Origin: Alkalithermobacter paradoxus
GTDB taxonomy: Bacteria > Bacillota > Clostridia > Peptostreptococcales > Peptostreptococcaceae
Length of the DNA: 64,000 bases
Reading direction: 5' to 3'
Assembly (NCBI GenBank): GCA_002029295.1
Contig: MZGW01000004.1
Span: forward strand, 62,001 to 126,000
Numbering within the stretch: position 1 is the first letter of the stretch; the number at the start of each line of letters is the position of its first letter. The position numbers and the translations under genes were made by a program. Below the pieces are notes generated by a model. That model was given only the letters and a program-made list of their open reading frames with translations, did not search any database and was not told the origin of the DNA. Below are positions 46,107 to 56,748 of the stretch, in pieces.

Positions 46107-47170
46107 TGAGTAGAATCCAAAATCTAAGAAAAGAAATGAAAGAAAGAAATTTACAAGCTGTAATTATCTATAAGCCACAAAATAGAAGGTATATATCAGG
46201 ATTTACAGGTTCGGCAGGATATGCTTTAATTACAGAAGATAAAGCTATATTTTTTACTGACTTTAGATACATACAGCAAGCATCTAATCAATGTAAAGAT
46301 TTTGAAATACTAGAAATATCTAAAGTTAAATCAGTTACAGAGTATCTAAATGAAATGAACATAGAAACTTTAGGATTTGAAGATGACTTTATGGACTTTG
46401 CTACATATTCAAAGTTCACAGATGAACTAAAAAATACAAAGCTTGTTCCTTTGAAAGGATTAATGTTAAATTTAAGAAGCATAAAAGATGAAGAAGAGAT
46501 TAACATGATAGCTAAGGCTGCACAAATTGCTGACAAAGCTTTTGAACATATACTAAGTTTTATAAAGCCAGGTGTGTGTGAAAGAGATTTATATTTAGAA
46601 ATTGAGCATTTTATGAAGAAAAATGGAGCATCAGGAGTTTCTTTCGAACCTATAGTAGCTTCAGGTAAAAGGTCATCTCTTCCTCATGGAGTTGCAAGTG
46701 AAAAGATCATTGAAGATGGAGATTTCTTGACATTAGATTTTGGTTGTATATATAATGGTTATTGTTCAGATATGACAAGAACAATAGTAGTAGGAAAAGC
46801 ATCAGATGAGCAAAAGAAAATATATAATATAGTTTTAGAAGCTCAAACTAAGGCTTTAGAGGCTGTAAGACCAGGAATAACTGGGGAAGAATTAGACAAA
46901 ATAGCTAGAGATATCATAACAAAAGAAGGTTATGGAGATAAATTTGGACATGGACTTGGACATGGTGTAGGTCTTGAAGTTCATGAATTGCCACATGTAA
47001 ATTCTATAGGCAAAGACCCTTTAAGAGCTGGAATGGTTATAACAGATGAACCTGGTATTTATATTCCAGACTTTGGTGGAGTTAGAATAGAAGATTTGAT
47101 ATTGGTTACTGAAGAGGGTTATAAAGTTTTATCTAACTCTCCTAAGGAATTAATAGAGCTAAAATACTAA
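46103..47170 (+). CDS. M24-family aminopeptidase P-like protein
   Basis: 355 residues. Creatinase-like N-terminal domain and a metallopeptidase domain with [38 protein letters not shown] and VRIEDLI. Removes N-terminal residues before Pro. GGGGGAGG precedes the ATG, which overlaps the aroQ stop. The pepQ-type gene then efp order is common in Firmicutes. A diverged relative lies at 33339-34412. Confidence 0.93.
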   Translation: MMSRIQNLRKEMKERNLQAVIIYKPQNRRYISGFTGSAGYALITEDKAIFFTDFRYIQQASNQCKDFEILEISKVKSVTEYLNEMNIETLGFEDDFMDFATYSKFTDELKNTKLVPLKGLMLNLRSIKDEEEINMIAKAAQIADKAFEHILSFIKPGVCERDLYLEIEHFMKKNGASGVSFEPIVASGKRSSLPHGVASEKIIEDGDFLTLDFGCIYNGYCSDMTRTIVVGKASDEQKKIYNIVLEAQTKALEAVRPGITGEELDKIARDIITKEGYGDKFGHGLGHGVGLEVHELPHVNSIGKDPLRAGMVITDEPGIYIPDFGGVRIEDLILVTEEGYKVLSNSPKELIELKY

Positions 47171-47195
47171 TAAACATAATAATGGAGGGATATTA

Positions 47196-47753
47196 ATGGT
47201 TTCAGCAGGAGATTTTAGAAAAGGAGTTACTTTTGAAAAAGATGGAGAACCTTGTTTAGTAGTTGATTTCCAACACGTAAAACCAGGTAAAGGTGCAGCT
47301 TTCGTAAGAACAAAGTACAGAAACCTAAAAACAGGAGCTATAAGAGAAGAAGCATTTAACCCAGGAGATAAATTCCCTAAAGCTAATATAGATACAAGAC
47401 AAATGCAGTATCTATACAACGATGGAGAATTATACTACTTCATGGATAATGAAACATTCGAGCAAGTTCCTTTAAATTATAGCCAAGTTGAAGATGCAAT
47501 AAAATTCTTAAAAGAAAATGATAGTGCTACAATAAGATTCTATCATGGTCAAGCTTTCCAAGTTGAAGCTCCAAATTTTGTAGAACTTGAAGTTACAGAA
47601 ACAGAGCCAGGAATAAAAGGAGATACAGCTTCAAACGTAACTAAATCAGCTACAGTAGAAACAGGAGCTACAGTTCAAGTTCCACTATTTATAAATACTG
47701 GAGATAAAATCAAAATAGACACTAGAACTGGAGAATATCTATCTAGAGTTTAA
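47196..47753 (+). CDS. efp: elongation factor P
   Basis: 185 residues, three beta domains; the loop Lys lies in [11 protein letters not shown] and the C-terminal signature ends [18 protein letters not shown]. It rescues ribosomes stalled at Pro runs. ATGGAGGGA precedes the ATG. Confidence 0.97.
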   Translation: MVSAGDFRKGVTFEKDGEPCLVVDFQHVKPGKGAAFVRTKYRNLKTGAIREEAFNPGDKFPKANIDTRQMQYLYNDGELYYFMDNETFEQVPLNYSQVEDAIKFLKENDSATIRFYHGQAFQVEAPNFVELEVTETEPGIKGDTASNVTKSATVETGATVQVPLFINTGDKIKIDTRTGEYLSRV

Positions 47754-47804
47754 TTTTGAATTGCTTTGGATATACTATAAAGTAGATTATGTTAAATCTA
47801 TCTT

Positions 47805-47830
47805 AAATTTCCTCTATATAGAGGAAATTT
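47805..47830 (+). terminator. hairpin after efp
   Basis: AAATTTCCTCTAT / ATAGAGGAAATTT perfect palindrome about 50 nt after efp; the tail is not a long T run, so efficiency is uncertain. Confidence 0.55.
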
Positions 47831-47865
47831 GACTATTAAGTAGAATATTATTAAATAAGGTGATA

Positions 47866-47886
47866 AGTGGCTAATTATTAGCCACT
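47866..47886 (+). other. leader hairpin upstream of the CD1247-type gene
   Basis: AGTGGCTAA / TTAGCCACT (9 bp, loop TTA), 26 nt before the start of the next gene and 11 nt before its AAGGAGG. No T run. Possibly a regulatory leader stem. Confidence 0.5.
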
Positions 47887-47912
47887 ACCTAAATATAAGG
47901 AGGTATATGCCA

Positions 47913-48359
47913 ATGCAACACTTATATGAAAGAGTAGCGTATTTACATGGATTAGCTGAGGGGTTAGGAATCAGCGAAGAAACTAAAGAAGGAAAGCTTT
48001 TAACTCACATCATCGATGCATTAGAAGATATAGTTGATGCAGTTGTAGAATTAAGCGAAGAACAACAAGAATTATCAGATTACATAGAATCAGTAGACGA
48101 AGATTTAGCAGATATTGAAGATGAATTATATGAAGAAGATGAAGAAGACGAAGATGATGACATAGAGTACTTAGAAGTTGAGTGCCCAGAGTGTGGAGAA
48201 GAAGTAGCAGTAGATGAAGATTTATTATATGATGAAGATGTAGATATCATCTGCCCATCTTGTAGAGAAATAGTAATAGCAAGTCATGATGATTGCTGTG
48301 ATGACAATTGCTGTTGTCACGAAGATGATGATGATTGCTGTTCACACGATGAAAAGTAA
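47913..48359 (+). CDS. CD1247-type N-terminal domain protein with zinc ribbon and Cys-rich tail
   Basis: 148 residues from ATG 47913 (AAGGAGG nine nt upstream; ATG 47907 is too close). The N-terminal helical domain (HLYERVAYLHGLAEGLGI) matches a family I know from Peptostreptococcaceae by the name CD1247. A very acidic linker follows, then a zinc ribbon with CPECGEE and CPSC. The last roughly 20 residues are almost only Cys, Asp and His (DDCCDDNCCCHEDDDDCCSH), a likely metal-binding tail. Function unknown. It is a single gene with its own terminator. Confidence 0.8.
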   Translation: MQHLYERVAYLHGLAEGLGISEETKEGKLLTHIIDALEDIVDAVVELSEEQQELSDYIESVDEDLADIEDELYEEDEEDEDDDIEYLEVECPECGEEVAVDEDLLYDEDVDIICPSCREIVIASHDDCCDDNCCCHEDDDDCCSHDEK

Positions 48360-48370
48360 TAACATATATT

Positions 48371-48404
48371 ATAAAAAGTGACTGCAAAAGCAGTCACTTT
48401 TTAT
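48371..48404 (+). terminator. terminator after the CD1247-type gene
   Basis: ATAAAAAGTGACTGC / GCAGTCACTTTTTAT perfect stem with an AAAA loop. Confidence 0.9.
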
Positions 48405-48443
48405 AATGTATGATAGCTTAAAATAACACTATAGGAGGAAGAC

Positions 48444-49157
48444 ATGATATATAAGACAAACGTAAAGAGTGTAATAGAAAAATTTGAGAAAAAAATAAAA
48501 TACAGTTTTAAAAATAAAGAATATATAATAGAGGCATTAACTCACAGTTCTTACGCTAATGAAAGTAAACACTTAAATATCAAGCACAATGAAAGATTAG
48601 AATTTTTAGGTGATTCAGTACTAGGAATAATCGTAAGTCATCATTTATTTGTAGACCAAAATAAATTACCAGAAGGAGAGCTTACAAAGCTAAGAGCCAA
48701 CATTGTATGTGAAGAATCGTTAAGTGAAGCTGCTAATAAACTAAATCTAGGACAATATTTATTATTAGGAAAAGGTGAAGAAGCAACAGGTGGAAGAGAA
48801 AGAATATCTAACTTAGCTGATGCCTTTGAAGCAGTTATAGGAGCTATTTATTTAGATAGTGGAATGGAAAATGCTAGGAAATTCATAATGGAGACTATGA
48901 GTGAAATAATAGACAATTCTATAAAAGGTAAAGTATTTAGAGATTATAAAACTCATCTTCAAGAAGTACTTCAAAGCAAAAACGGTGAAAAAATATCATA
49001 TGAACTTGTAGAAGAGTTTGGACCAGATCATAACAAGAAGTTCTTAATGCAGGTTAAAGTAGGTGAAAATGTACTAGGATTAGGAGAAGGAAAAACGAAA
49101 AAAGAAGCAGAACAAAAGGCAGCAAAAGAAGCTTTGCAAGGAATTGATAACATATGA
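48444..49157 (+). CDS. rnc: ribonuclease III
   Basis: 237 residues: catalytic domain with ERLEFLGDSVLGIIV and DAFEAVIGAIYLD, then a double-stranded-RNA-binding domain ending GEGKTKKEAEQKAAKEAL. Processes rRNA and other structured RNA. AGGAGG precedes the ATG. It overlaps the next gene by 4 nt. Confidence 0.97.
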   Translation: MIYKTNVKSVIEKFEKKIKYSFKNKEYIIEALTHSSYANESKHLNIKHNERLEFLGDSVLGIIVSHHLFVDQNKLPEGELTKLRANIVCEESLSEAANKLNLGQYLLLGKGEEATGGRERISNLADAFEAVIGAIYLDSGMENARKFIMETMSEIIDNSIKGKVFRDYKTHLQEVLQSKNGEKISYELVEEFGPDHNKKFLMQVKVGENVLGLGEGKTKKEAEQKAAKEALQGIDNI

Positions 49158-50224
49158 AAAGAAGAATAATACCTATATTTGTACCGCATAGAGGCTGTCC
49201 TCATGATTGCATTTTCTGTAATCAAAAGAAAATAACAGGAGTATCTACAGATGTAACCGCCCAAAATGTAAGAAATATAATAAATGAATATCTTACTACT
49301 ATAGATGAAAATGCCCATATAGAAGTAGGTTTCTTTGGTGGTAGTTTTACAGCTATAGATATAAATGTTCAAAAAGAATTACTTTCAGTAGCTAAAGAGT
49401 ATGTAGATAAGGGAATAGTGAAAGATATAAGGCTTTCTACAAGACCAGATTGTATAGATGATGATATTTTAAAAATTCTTAAAGAAAACAAAGTTACAAT
49501 AATAGAGCTTGGAGTACAATCATTAGATATAGATGTATTAAACCAAAGCATAAGAGGTCATAGTGATATTGATGTTATATCATCATCAAAACTAATAAAA
49601 AAATGGGGATTTAAGCTAGGCCTTCAAATGATGGCTGGTCTTCCTGGAGATACTGAAGAAAAGTGCATATACACTGCTAAAGAATTTGTAAAGCTAAATC
49701 CTGAATTTGTAAGAATATATCCAACCTTAGTTGTAAGAGACACGGGACTTGAGAAGCTTTACAATGAGAACAAATACAACCCTTTTGATATAGAAAAAAC
49801 TATTGAGATAGTGAAAAAATTATTAGTTTTATTTTATATAAATAACATAAATGTAATAAGGGTAGGGCTTCAGCCTACAGAAGATATATCACTAGGTAAA
49901 GAGATAGTAAGTGGGCCATATCACCCCGCTTTAAGAGAAATTGTAGAATCTAGAATATATAGAGATTATATAGAGTGGACAATAAATCAAAACAACATTA
50001 AAGAGGAAATGATTATCTGCACAAATAGAAAAAACATTTCGACTATAGTTGGTAATAAAAAAGCTAATAGTAAATATATATACGAAAAATACAAAGTAAA
50101 AATAAAAGTAGAGGATACAGATATGTCTAAAGATGAAATTAAGGTTGTATATAATAATACGTCTCAAAATATAAGCTTGAAAAATATATACAAGAACTTA
50201 TACTATATGTATAACCTTAATTAG
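49154..50224 (+). CDS. Elp3-like radical SAM protein
   Basis: 356 residues. Fe-S motif CPHDCIFC near the N-terminus in FVPHRGCPHDCIFCNQKK, then FFGGSFTAID, LSTRPDCID and ELGVQSLD. It is like the radical SAM half of Elp3 but lacks the acetyltransferase half, so tRNA modification is only a guess. Between rnc and smc, translationally coupled to rnc. Confidence 0.85.
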   Translation: MKRRIIPIFVPHRGCPHDCIFCNQKKITGVSTDVTAQNVRNIINEYLTTIDENAHIEVGFFGGSFTAIDINVQKELLSVAKEYVDKGIVKDIRLSTRPDCIDDDILKILKENKVTIIELGVQSLDIDVLNQSIRGHSDIDVISSSKLIKKWGFKLGLQMMAGLPGDTEEKCIYTAKEFVKLNPEFVRIYPTLVVRDTGLEKLYNENKYNPFDIEKTIEIVKKLLVLFYINNINVIRVGLQPTEDISLGKEIVSGPYHPALREIVESRIYRDYIEWTINQNNIKEEMIICTNRKNISTIVGNKKANSKYIYEKYKVKIKVEDTDMSKDEIKVVYNNTSQNISLKNIYKNLYYMYNLN

Positions 50225-50236
50225 GGGGGGATTTTG

Positions 50237-53200
50237 TTGCATTTAAAGAAAATAGAAATCAGAGGATTTAAATCTTTTCCTAGCAAAACTGAGATAATAT
50301 TTGAACAAGGAATAACATCTATAGTAGGACCAAATGGTAGTGGAAAAAGTAATGTGTCTGATGCTATAAGATGGGTACTAGGAGAACAAAGCATAAAAAG
50401 TTTAAGAGGAGACAAGCTTGAAGATGTAATATTTGCTGGATCAGAAAATAAAAAACCGATGTCTTTTTGTGAAGTAGCATTAACTATAGATAATAAAGAT
50501 GGAATTTTAGATATAGATTATAGTGAAGTAACAATAAAAAGAGTTGCGTACAAATCAGGTGAAAGCCAATTTTATATAAATAATAAATCCTGTAGACTAA
50601 AAGATATAAAAGAGTTACTCTTAGATACTGGAATAGGCAAAGAAGGATACTCAATAATAGAACAAGGGAAAATTGATGAAATACTGAGCGGAAATGTATC
50701 TAGTAGAAGAAAAGTATTTGAAGAAGCTGCTGGAATATCAAAGTACCGATATAAAAAAGAAGAAGGAGAAAAAAATCTAAAAATCACAAAAGAAAATTTA
50801 AGTAGAATATGTGATATATATGATGAAATTGAAAAACAGTTAAGACCTTTAGAGATTCAAAGAGAAAAGGCGATCAAATATGTAGATTTAAAAAAAGAGC
50901 TAAAAAGTCTAGAAGTCAATAGCTATCTAAAGGAAATAGAAGCTATAGATACTCAGCTTAAAGAATTATGCAGTCACAAAGAAATACTTCAAAATCAGTT
51001 AATGAACTTAGAAAACAAAAAAGATAAAGAAGAAAAAAAGGTATATACTCTAGAAGAAAACTTAAATAAATTAGACCTTAAGATAAATGAACAAAACGAA
51101 CAATTATACTCTCTAAAGATAGAAATAGACCACAAAAAGTCAGATTTAGAGCTCTTAAATGAAAAAATAAAGAATATAGAATTCAATCAGTCTAAAAATG
51201 AAAAAGAAATAGTTACGCTAAAAGAAACAATGCTAAAAAATGATGAATATATAACAAACCTTAATAAAAGCAAACAAGAAATAAGTGAAAGATTAGGAAA
51301 TCTAAAAAAAGAAAAAAATGATATAGATAGCACTATACAATCTTACAATGAAGATTTGAAGAATAAACAAAAAGAAATAGAAAGACTCAAAGATGAGATA
51401 ATAACTATACTAGACGAGAAAAACAAGAAAAACGCTAAATTATCTAGCTTAAGAACTACATTAGATAATATAAACGAAAGAGAAAAAACAATAAAAAGAG
51501 AAATAGAGGATATAAACCAAAATATAAAACAAAAGCATTTCCAGTTAGAACAGTATTTAATCAAGAAGAATGAATATGAAGAAAGATTTAAAAATTTGAA
51601 TAAAGATAGAAACGAAAAGCACAATAAATCCATCACTATAAAAAACAATTTAGATAATATAAAAGAAAGTATAAACACAGCAAATCTTAAAATAAATGAA
51701 TATTCGTCAAAGTTAAACATATTCTATGAAATGGAAAAACAATATGAAGGATTTAATAAAGGTGTCAAAGAAGTACTAAAAAATAAGAACCTAAAAAATA
51801 TTTTAGGTGCTGTAGCAGAGATAATAAATGTTCCAAAAGAGTATGAAACAGCAATAGAAGTAGCACTAGGGGCATCACTTCAAAATATAATAACTGAAAA
51901 TGAAGAAAGTGCAAAGCATGCAATAGATTACCTAAAGAAAAATAATTTAGGAAGAGTTACATTCTTACCTTTAAATATAATTAAAGGAAGGAAAATAAAT
52001 AATAATGAAATATCTAATGTAAATGGGGTTTTAGGTGTAGCTAGCGATATAATAAAGTGCGACAATAAGTTCAAAAATGTAGTAGAGCATCTGTTAGGAA
52101 GAATAATACTTACTAAAGATATAGATACAGCCATAAGTATAGCCAAATGCACAAACTACAAATATAAGATAGTTACACTAGATGGAGAAGTGTTTAATGC
52201 AGGAGGATCACTAACTGGAGGATCAATAAAAAGTGTAAATAATTTACTATCTAGAAAAAGAATGATAGAAGAATTTGAGAAAAATATAAAAATTGAAAAT
52301 GAGAATTTAAACAAATTCAAAAACTATAAAATCCAAACTGAGCTTGAACTTGAAAGAATATATAGTGACTTAAATGATTTGGATATAAGAATAAAAGAAG
52401 AAGACAAACTAATACTAACAAATCAATCAAGCATATACAAAGTAAATGAAGAAATAGAAAGTCTTAATAGCCTAAAATCTAAGTTAGAAAGAGAAGAAAA
52501 AGGCTTAATACAAAATATAAATTACACAAATGAACTTATAAATGCTACCTTATCTGAAATAGAAGATACAAACAAAAAAAGCATAGCTATAGAAGAAAGA
52601 GTAAGTTTTATAAATGATGAAAAATTACAGAAAGAAAAATTATACGAAAAAGATGTAGCTATATACAATGAAGTAAATCTAGACATAGCTAAGCTTTCAG
52701 AAAATCTAAAAAATATTCAAAAAGACATAGAAAGAATGTGTGAAGAAAAACAAAGCTTAGAAAATATAATAAAGTCTAAGGAAGAAGAAATAGCAAATAA
52801 TAAATCTTTTAAGCAAGATCTAAGCGAAAAGCTTATATTAGTAAGAGTCGAAAAAGAAGAATTAAAAGAAAAGTTAAATGATATAGAACTTAGCCTTAAA
52901 GAATGCAAACTTCAAAGAGAAAATATATTAAGTCAGCTCAAAGATAATAAAGAAAATTTAAAGCATACTGATGAGCAATTTATAGACTTAAAAGAAAGTA
53001 TATATAAATTAGAAAGTAAGCTTGATAAATTAGAATTAAGTCAAGAAAGTTACTTTACAAAGCTATGGAATGATTACGAAATAACATTTTACGAAGCTCT
53101 AAAGATAAAAGATGAATTTATAGTTATAGATAAAAAGAGAATAGATAATATAAAAAGAGAAATAAAAAATCTAGGAAATGTAAATGTAGATTCTATAAAA

Positions 53201-53797
53201 GAGTATGAAGATATAAAGGAAAGATACGATTTATACAAAGAACAAAAGGAAGATTTAGAAAGCTCAATAGAATCTATAGAAGAGCTAATAAAGGATATGG
53301 AGCAGAACATGAAGTTTGAATTTAGTAAGAACTTCGAAAAAATAAATGAAAATTTCAAAGTAGTATTCCAAAAACTATTTGGAGGAGGACATGGAGAGCT
53401 AAGGCTTACAGATCTTTCTAATATATTAGAATGTGACATAGAAATAACAGCTCAGCCTCCTGGTAAGAAATTAAAGAACATAAATCTTTTATCTGGAGGA
53501 GAAAAAGCACTGACAGCTATATGTATATTATTCTCTATAATACTTGCTAAGCCAACACCATTTTGCATACTAGATGAGATAGAAGCACCATTAGATGATG
53601 CTAATATATATAGATATGGAGAGTTCCTTAAAGAGTTATCTTCTAAGACTCAATTTATAACAATAACTCATAGAAGAGGAACTATGGAAGCTTCTAACTA
53701 TATATATGGGGTTTCTATGCAAGAAAAAGGCATATCAAAAATAATAAGCTTAAAAATTCAAGATGCACAAAAATTCATAGATGAAGAAGTTATTTAG
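50237..53797 (+). CDS. smc: chromosome segregation protein SMC
   Basis: 1186 residues from the second TTG of a TTG-TTG pair (GGGGGGG is 6 nt upstream). Walker A GPNGSGKSN near 32-40, two long Glu/Lys-rich coiled-coil arms (about 170-500 and 680-1000) around a hinge, then the ABC signature LLSGGEKAL and Walker B ILDEIEAPLDDAN. ATP-driven condensin with ScpA/ScpB, which are not in this window. Confidence 0.97.
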   Translation: MHLKKIEIRGFKSFPSKTEIIFEQGITSIVGPNGSGKSNVSDAIRWVLGEQSIKSLRGDKLEDVIFAGSENKKPMSFCEVALTIDNKDGILDIDYSEVTIKRVAYKSGESQFYINNKSCRLKDIKELLLDTGIGKEGYSIIEQGKIDEILSGNVSSRRKVFEEAAGISKYRYKKEEGEKNLKITKENLSRICDIYDEIEKQLRPLEIQREKAIKYVDLKKELKSLEVNSYLKEIEAIDTQLKELCSHKEILQNQLMNLENKKDKEEKKVYTLEENLNKLDLKINEQNEQLYSLKIEIDHKKSDLELLNEKIKNIEFNQSKNEKEIVTLKETMLKNDEYITNLNKSKQEISERLGNLKKEKNDIDSTIQSYNEDLKNKQKEIERLKDEIITILDEKNKKNAKLSSLRTTLDNINEREKTIKREIEDINQNIKQKHFQLEQYLIKKNEYEERFKNLNKDRNEKHNKSITIKNNLDNIKESINTANLKINEYSSKLNIFYEMEKQYEGFNKGVKEVLKNKNLKNILGAVAEIINVPKEYETAIEVALGASLQNIITENEESAKHAIDYLKKNNLGRVTFLPLNIIKGRKINNNEISNVNGVLGVASDIIKCDNKFKNVVEHLLGRIILTKDIDTAISIAKCTNYKYKIVTLDGEVFNAGGSLTGGSIKSVNNLLSRKRMIEEFEKNIKIENENLNKFKNYKIQTELELERIYSDLNDLDIRIKEEDKLILTNQSSIYKVNEEIESLNSLKSKLEREEKGLIQNINYTNELINATLSEIEDTNKKSIAIEERVSFINDEKLQKEKLYEKDVAIYNEVNLDIAKLSENLKNIQKDIERMCEEKQSLENIIKSKEEEIANNKSFKQDLSEKLILVRVEKEELKEKLNDIELSLKECKLQRENILSQLKDNKENLKHTDEQFIDLKESIYKLESKLDKLELSQESYFTKLWNDYEITFYEALKIKDEFIVIDKKRIDNIKREIKNLGNVNVDSIKEYEDIKERYDLYKEQKEDLESSIESIEELIKDMEQNMKFEFSKNFEKINENFKVVFQKLFGGGHGELRLTDLSNILECDIEITAQPPGKKLKNINLLSGGEKALTAICILFSIILAKPTPFCILDEIEAPLDDANIYRYGEFLKELSSKTQFITITHRRGTMEASNYIYGVSMQEKGISKIISLKIQDAQKFIDEEVI

Positions 53798-53806
53798 GAG
53801 GCAAAA

Positions 53807-54892
53807 ATGATAAAAAAGATATTTGATAAGTTTTCAAGAAAAGACAAAGAAGTTGTAGAGGAAGTTGTCCAAAGTGAAACTGAAGTACTTGAAGAAGAAA
53901 TTACAAAAGAGGAAGTTATAGAGCCTGCACCTGAAGAAGTGATTCAAGAAGAAGTTGTAGAAGAAAAAGAAGAAACTTCAAAAGTGAATTTATTCCAAAG
54001 ATTAAAGGAAGGATTATCAAAAACTAAAAAAGGAATAACAGATAGAATAGACAATGTTTTAAAAGTATATGTTAAAGTAGATGAAGAATTATTTGAGGAA
54101 CTAGAGGAAATATTAATAACTTCTGATATAGGTGTAAATACAACTATGAAAATAATAGAAGAATTAAGAGATAGAGTAAAATCTAAAAAAATAACAGAAG
54201 GATCAGGAGTTAGAGAAGAACTAAAAGATATTATTACAGAAATGCTTGAAGGTGAAGAAGAAAAACTAAAAGTAGATCCATCTCCTGCAATTATATTAGT
54301 TGTAGGTGTAAATGGAGTTGGAAAAACTACAACTATAGGAAAACTTGCTAACAAATTCAAAAAAGAAGGAAAATCTGTTTTATTAGCAGCAGGAGATACA
54401 TTTAGAGCTGCAGCTATAGATCAACTTGAAATATGGGCAAATAGAGTAGGAGTTGACATAGTAAAGCACTCAGAAGGATCAGACCCTGGAGCTGTAGTAT
54501 ATGATGCTATAAAAGCTGCACAATCTAGAAAAGCAGATATACTAATATGTGATACTGCAGGAAGACTACACAACAAGAAAAATCTTATGAGTGAACTTGG
54601 AAAAGTATTCAAAATAGTTGAAAAAGAATACGAAAATGCGACAAGAGAAGTTTTACTTGTAGTTGATGCAACAACAGGACAAAATGCAGTACAACAAGCT
54701 AAAGTATTCAAAGAAGCTGCAAATATTACAGGAATAGTACTTACTAAATTAGATGGTACTGCTAAAGGTGGAGTAGTGCTAGCAGTAAAATCTGAACTAG
54801 ATGTTCCTGTTAAACTTATAGGAGTAGGAGAAAAAATGGAAGATCTTCAAGAATTCAACGCAAAAGAGTTTGCAAAAGCATTATTTGAATAA
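53807..54892 (+). CDS. ftsY: signal recognition particle receptor FtsY
   Basis: 361 residues. A Glu/Val-rich acidic N-terminal region (about 15-58), N domain, and G domain with GVNGVGKTTTIGKLA, DTAGRLHNK and TKLDGTAKGG. It docks the SRP-ribosome complex at the membrane. TAGGAGGC precedes the ATG, 9 nt after smc. Confidence 0.97.
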   Translation: MIKKIFDKFSRKDKEVVEEVVQSETEVLEEEITKEEVIEPAPEEVIQEEVVEEKEETSKVNLFQRLKEGLSKTKKGITDRIDNVLKVYVKVDEELFEELEEILITSDIGVNTTMKIIEELRDRVKSKKITEGSGVREELKDIITEMLEGEEEKLKVDPSPAIILVVGVNGVGKTTTIGKLANKFKKEGKSVLLAAGDTFRAAAIDQLEIWANRVGVDIVKHSEGSDPGAVVYDAIKAAQSRKADILICDTAGRLHNKKNLMSELGKVFKIVEKEYENATREVLLVVDATTGQNAVQQAKVFKEAANITGIVLTKLDGTAKGGVVLAVKSELDVPVKLIGVGEKMEDLQEFNAKEFAKALFE

Positions 54893-54908
54893 TAAATTAA
54901 TAAAAAGG

Positions 54909-54937
54909 TTGACAAGATATATCATCTATTATAGAAT
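54909..54937 (+). promoter_or_regulatory. promoter of ylxM-ffh operon
   Basis: TTGACA (54909-54914), 17-nt spacer, TAGAAT (54932-54937): near-consensus sigma-A. Confidence 0.85.
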
Positions 54938-54940
54938 ACT

Positions 54941-54966
54941 TGTGTAAAGGTTAAACACTTTACACA
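54941..54966 (+). promoter_or_regulatory. 5'-end stem-loop of the ylxM-ffh transcript
   Basis: TGTGTAAAG / CTTTACACA, 9 bp with an 8-nt loop, starting where transcription should begin, 4-7 nt after the -10 box. It may protect the mRNA 5' end or act as an operator. Confidence 0.6.
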
Positions 54967-55005
54967 GTATTTCTTCTTTCATAAAGACTTTTAGGAAGTG
55001 GTATC

Positions 55006-55371
55006 TTGGATATAGACAAGTTAGTAAAGATAAACATATTATTTGATTTTTATGGAGAGCTTTTGACTGAGAAGCAAAAAGAAGTAATAAGCCTGTACTA
55101 TAACGAAGATTACTCCTTGAGTGAAATAAGCGAAAACTTAAACATATCAAGGCAGGCTGTCTATGACAATTTGAAAAGATCAGAGAAGATACTAATAAGC
55201 TATGAAGAAAAACTAAAGCTTGTAGAAAAATTTGAGAAAAAAAACAAGCAAATTGAAGAAATATATACAGGACTTGTCGAAATAGAAAAGCAAATTGTAT
55301 CCAAACAATGTAGCGAATATGTCCCTAAGATTAAGAACTTAAAAGAAATTTGTAGGGAGTTGTTAAAATGA
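55006..55371 (+). CDS. ylxM: YlxM family SRP-associated protein
   Basis: 121 residues from TTG after TTAGGAAGTG. Sigma-70 region 4-like helix-turn-helix ([21 protein letters not shown], split by [14 protein letters not shown] turn as [13 protein letters not shown]). YlxM proteins modulate the SRP GTPase cycle in some Gram-positives. Its end overlaps ffh by 4 nt. Confidence 0.92.
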   Translation: MDIDKLVKINILFDFYGELLTEKQKEVISLYYNEDYSLSEISENLNISRQAVYDNLKRSEKILISYEEKLKLVEKFEKKNKQIEEIYTGLVEIEKQIVSKQCSEYVPKIKNLKEICRELLK

Positions 55372-56720
55372 TTTTTGAAGGATTATCTGAAAAGCTACAA
55401 AATGCCTTAGGAAAATTAAAAGGAAAAGGCAAATTAAGCGAAAAAGACGTTAATGATGCTATGAGAGAAGTAAAACTTGCACTTCTTGAAGCAGATGTTA
55501 ACTTTAAAGTAGTTAAAGATTTTATAAGTAAAGTAAAAGATAGATGTGTAGGACAGGATGTAATGGAAAGTCTAACTCCTGGTCAACACGTAATAAAAAT
55601 AGTTAATGAAGAGCTTACATCTTTGATGGGAACTGTTCAAAGTAGAATAAGTTTTGCATCTAAGCCTCCTACAATAATAATGCTTGTAGGACTTCAAGGG
55701 GCAGGTAAAACTACAACAGGTGGTAAGCTTGCTGGATACCTTAAAAAACACCAAAGCAAAAGACCTTTATTAGTTGCTTGTGATATATATAGACCAGCTG
55801 CTATAAAACAGCTTCAAGTAGTTGGTTCTAAATTAGATATACCAGTATTTGATATGGGAGATAAACAAAATCCTGTGGATATAGCAAAAGCAGGTATAGA
55901 ACATGCAATAAAAAAAGGAAACGATCTTGTTATAATAGATACAGCAGGTAGACTTCATATAGATGAAGATTTGATGAATGAGCTTAAAGATGTTAAGCGA
56001 GAGGTTAAGCCTCATGAAATTTTACTTGTTATAGATGCTATGACAGGTCAAGATGCTGTAAATGTAGCTGAGAACTTCAACGAAGCATTGGGAGTAGATG
56101 GAATAATACTTACAAAGCTTGATGGAGATACTAGAGGTGGAGCGGCTCTTTCAGTAAGAGCAGTAACACATAAGCCAATAAAGTTCATAGGTATGGGTGA
56201 GAAGTTAGATGACTTAGAACCATTCCATCCAGATAGAATGGCATCTAGAATACTTGGTATGGGTGATGTACTAAGTTTAATAGAGAGAGCTCAAGATGCA
56301 ATTGATCTTAAAAAAGCAAAAGAAATGGAAGATAGAATCAAAAGTCAACATTTTACATTTGAGGATTTTCTAGACCAACTAGAACAAGTTAAAAAATTAG
56401 GTCCATTGAATGAATTAATAGGAATGATTCCAGGCCTAGGAAATGCAAAAGAATTAAAAGATGTAGACTTTAATGATAAAGAACTAGTAAAAATACAGGC
56501 TATTATTCAATCTATGACAAGAAAAGAAAGAAATAATCCTGCTATATTAAATGCTAGTAGAAAAAGAAGAATAGCTAATGGTAGTGGAACTAAAGTTCAA
56601 GATGTTAATAGACTACTAAAGCAATTTGAACAAACAAAGAAAATGATGAAGCAATTTGCAGACATGGAAAAAGGCATGAAAAAGGGAGGAAAGTTAAAGC
56701 TACCTTTCTTTGGAAGATAA
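55368..56720 (+). CDS. ffh: signal recognition particle protein Ffh
   Basis: 450 residues: N domain, GTPase with [25 protein letters not shown] and [10 protein letters not shown], and a Met-rich M domain at the C-terminus ([16 protein letters not shown]) that binds 4.5S RNA and signal peptides. Translationally coupled to ylxM. Confidence 0.98.
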   Translation: MIFEGLSEKLQNALGKLKGKGKLSEKDVNDAMREVKLALLEADVNFKVVKDFISKVKDRCVGQDVMESLTPGQHVIKIVNEELTSLMGTVQSRISFASKPPTIIMLVGLQGAGKTTTGGKLAGYLKKHQSKRPLLVACDIYRPAAIKQLQVVGSKLDIPVFDMGDKQNPVDIAKAGIEHAIKKGNDLVIIDTAGRLHIDEDLMNELKDVKREVKPHEILLVIDAMTGQDAVNVAENFNEALGVDGIILTKLDGDTRGGAALSVRAVTHKPIKFIGMGEKLDDLEPFHPDRMASRILGMGDVLSLIERAQDAIDLKKAKEMEDRIKSQHFTFEDFLDQLEQVKKLGPLNELIGMIPGLGNAKELKDVDFNDKELVKIQAIIQSMTRKERNNPAILNASRKRRIANGSGTKVQDVNRLLKQFEQTKKMMKQFADMEKGMKKGGKLKLPFFGR

Positions 56721-56748
56721 ATATTAACTTTATGAGGAGGTGAAACAA

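Noticed and set aside
33339..47170. The two M24 peptidases as a recent duplication
   Set aside because: They share only family motifs and differ in most other residues and in context, so they look like old paralogues.
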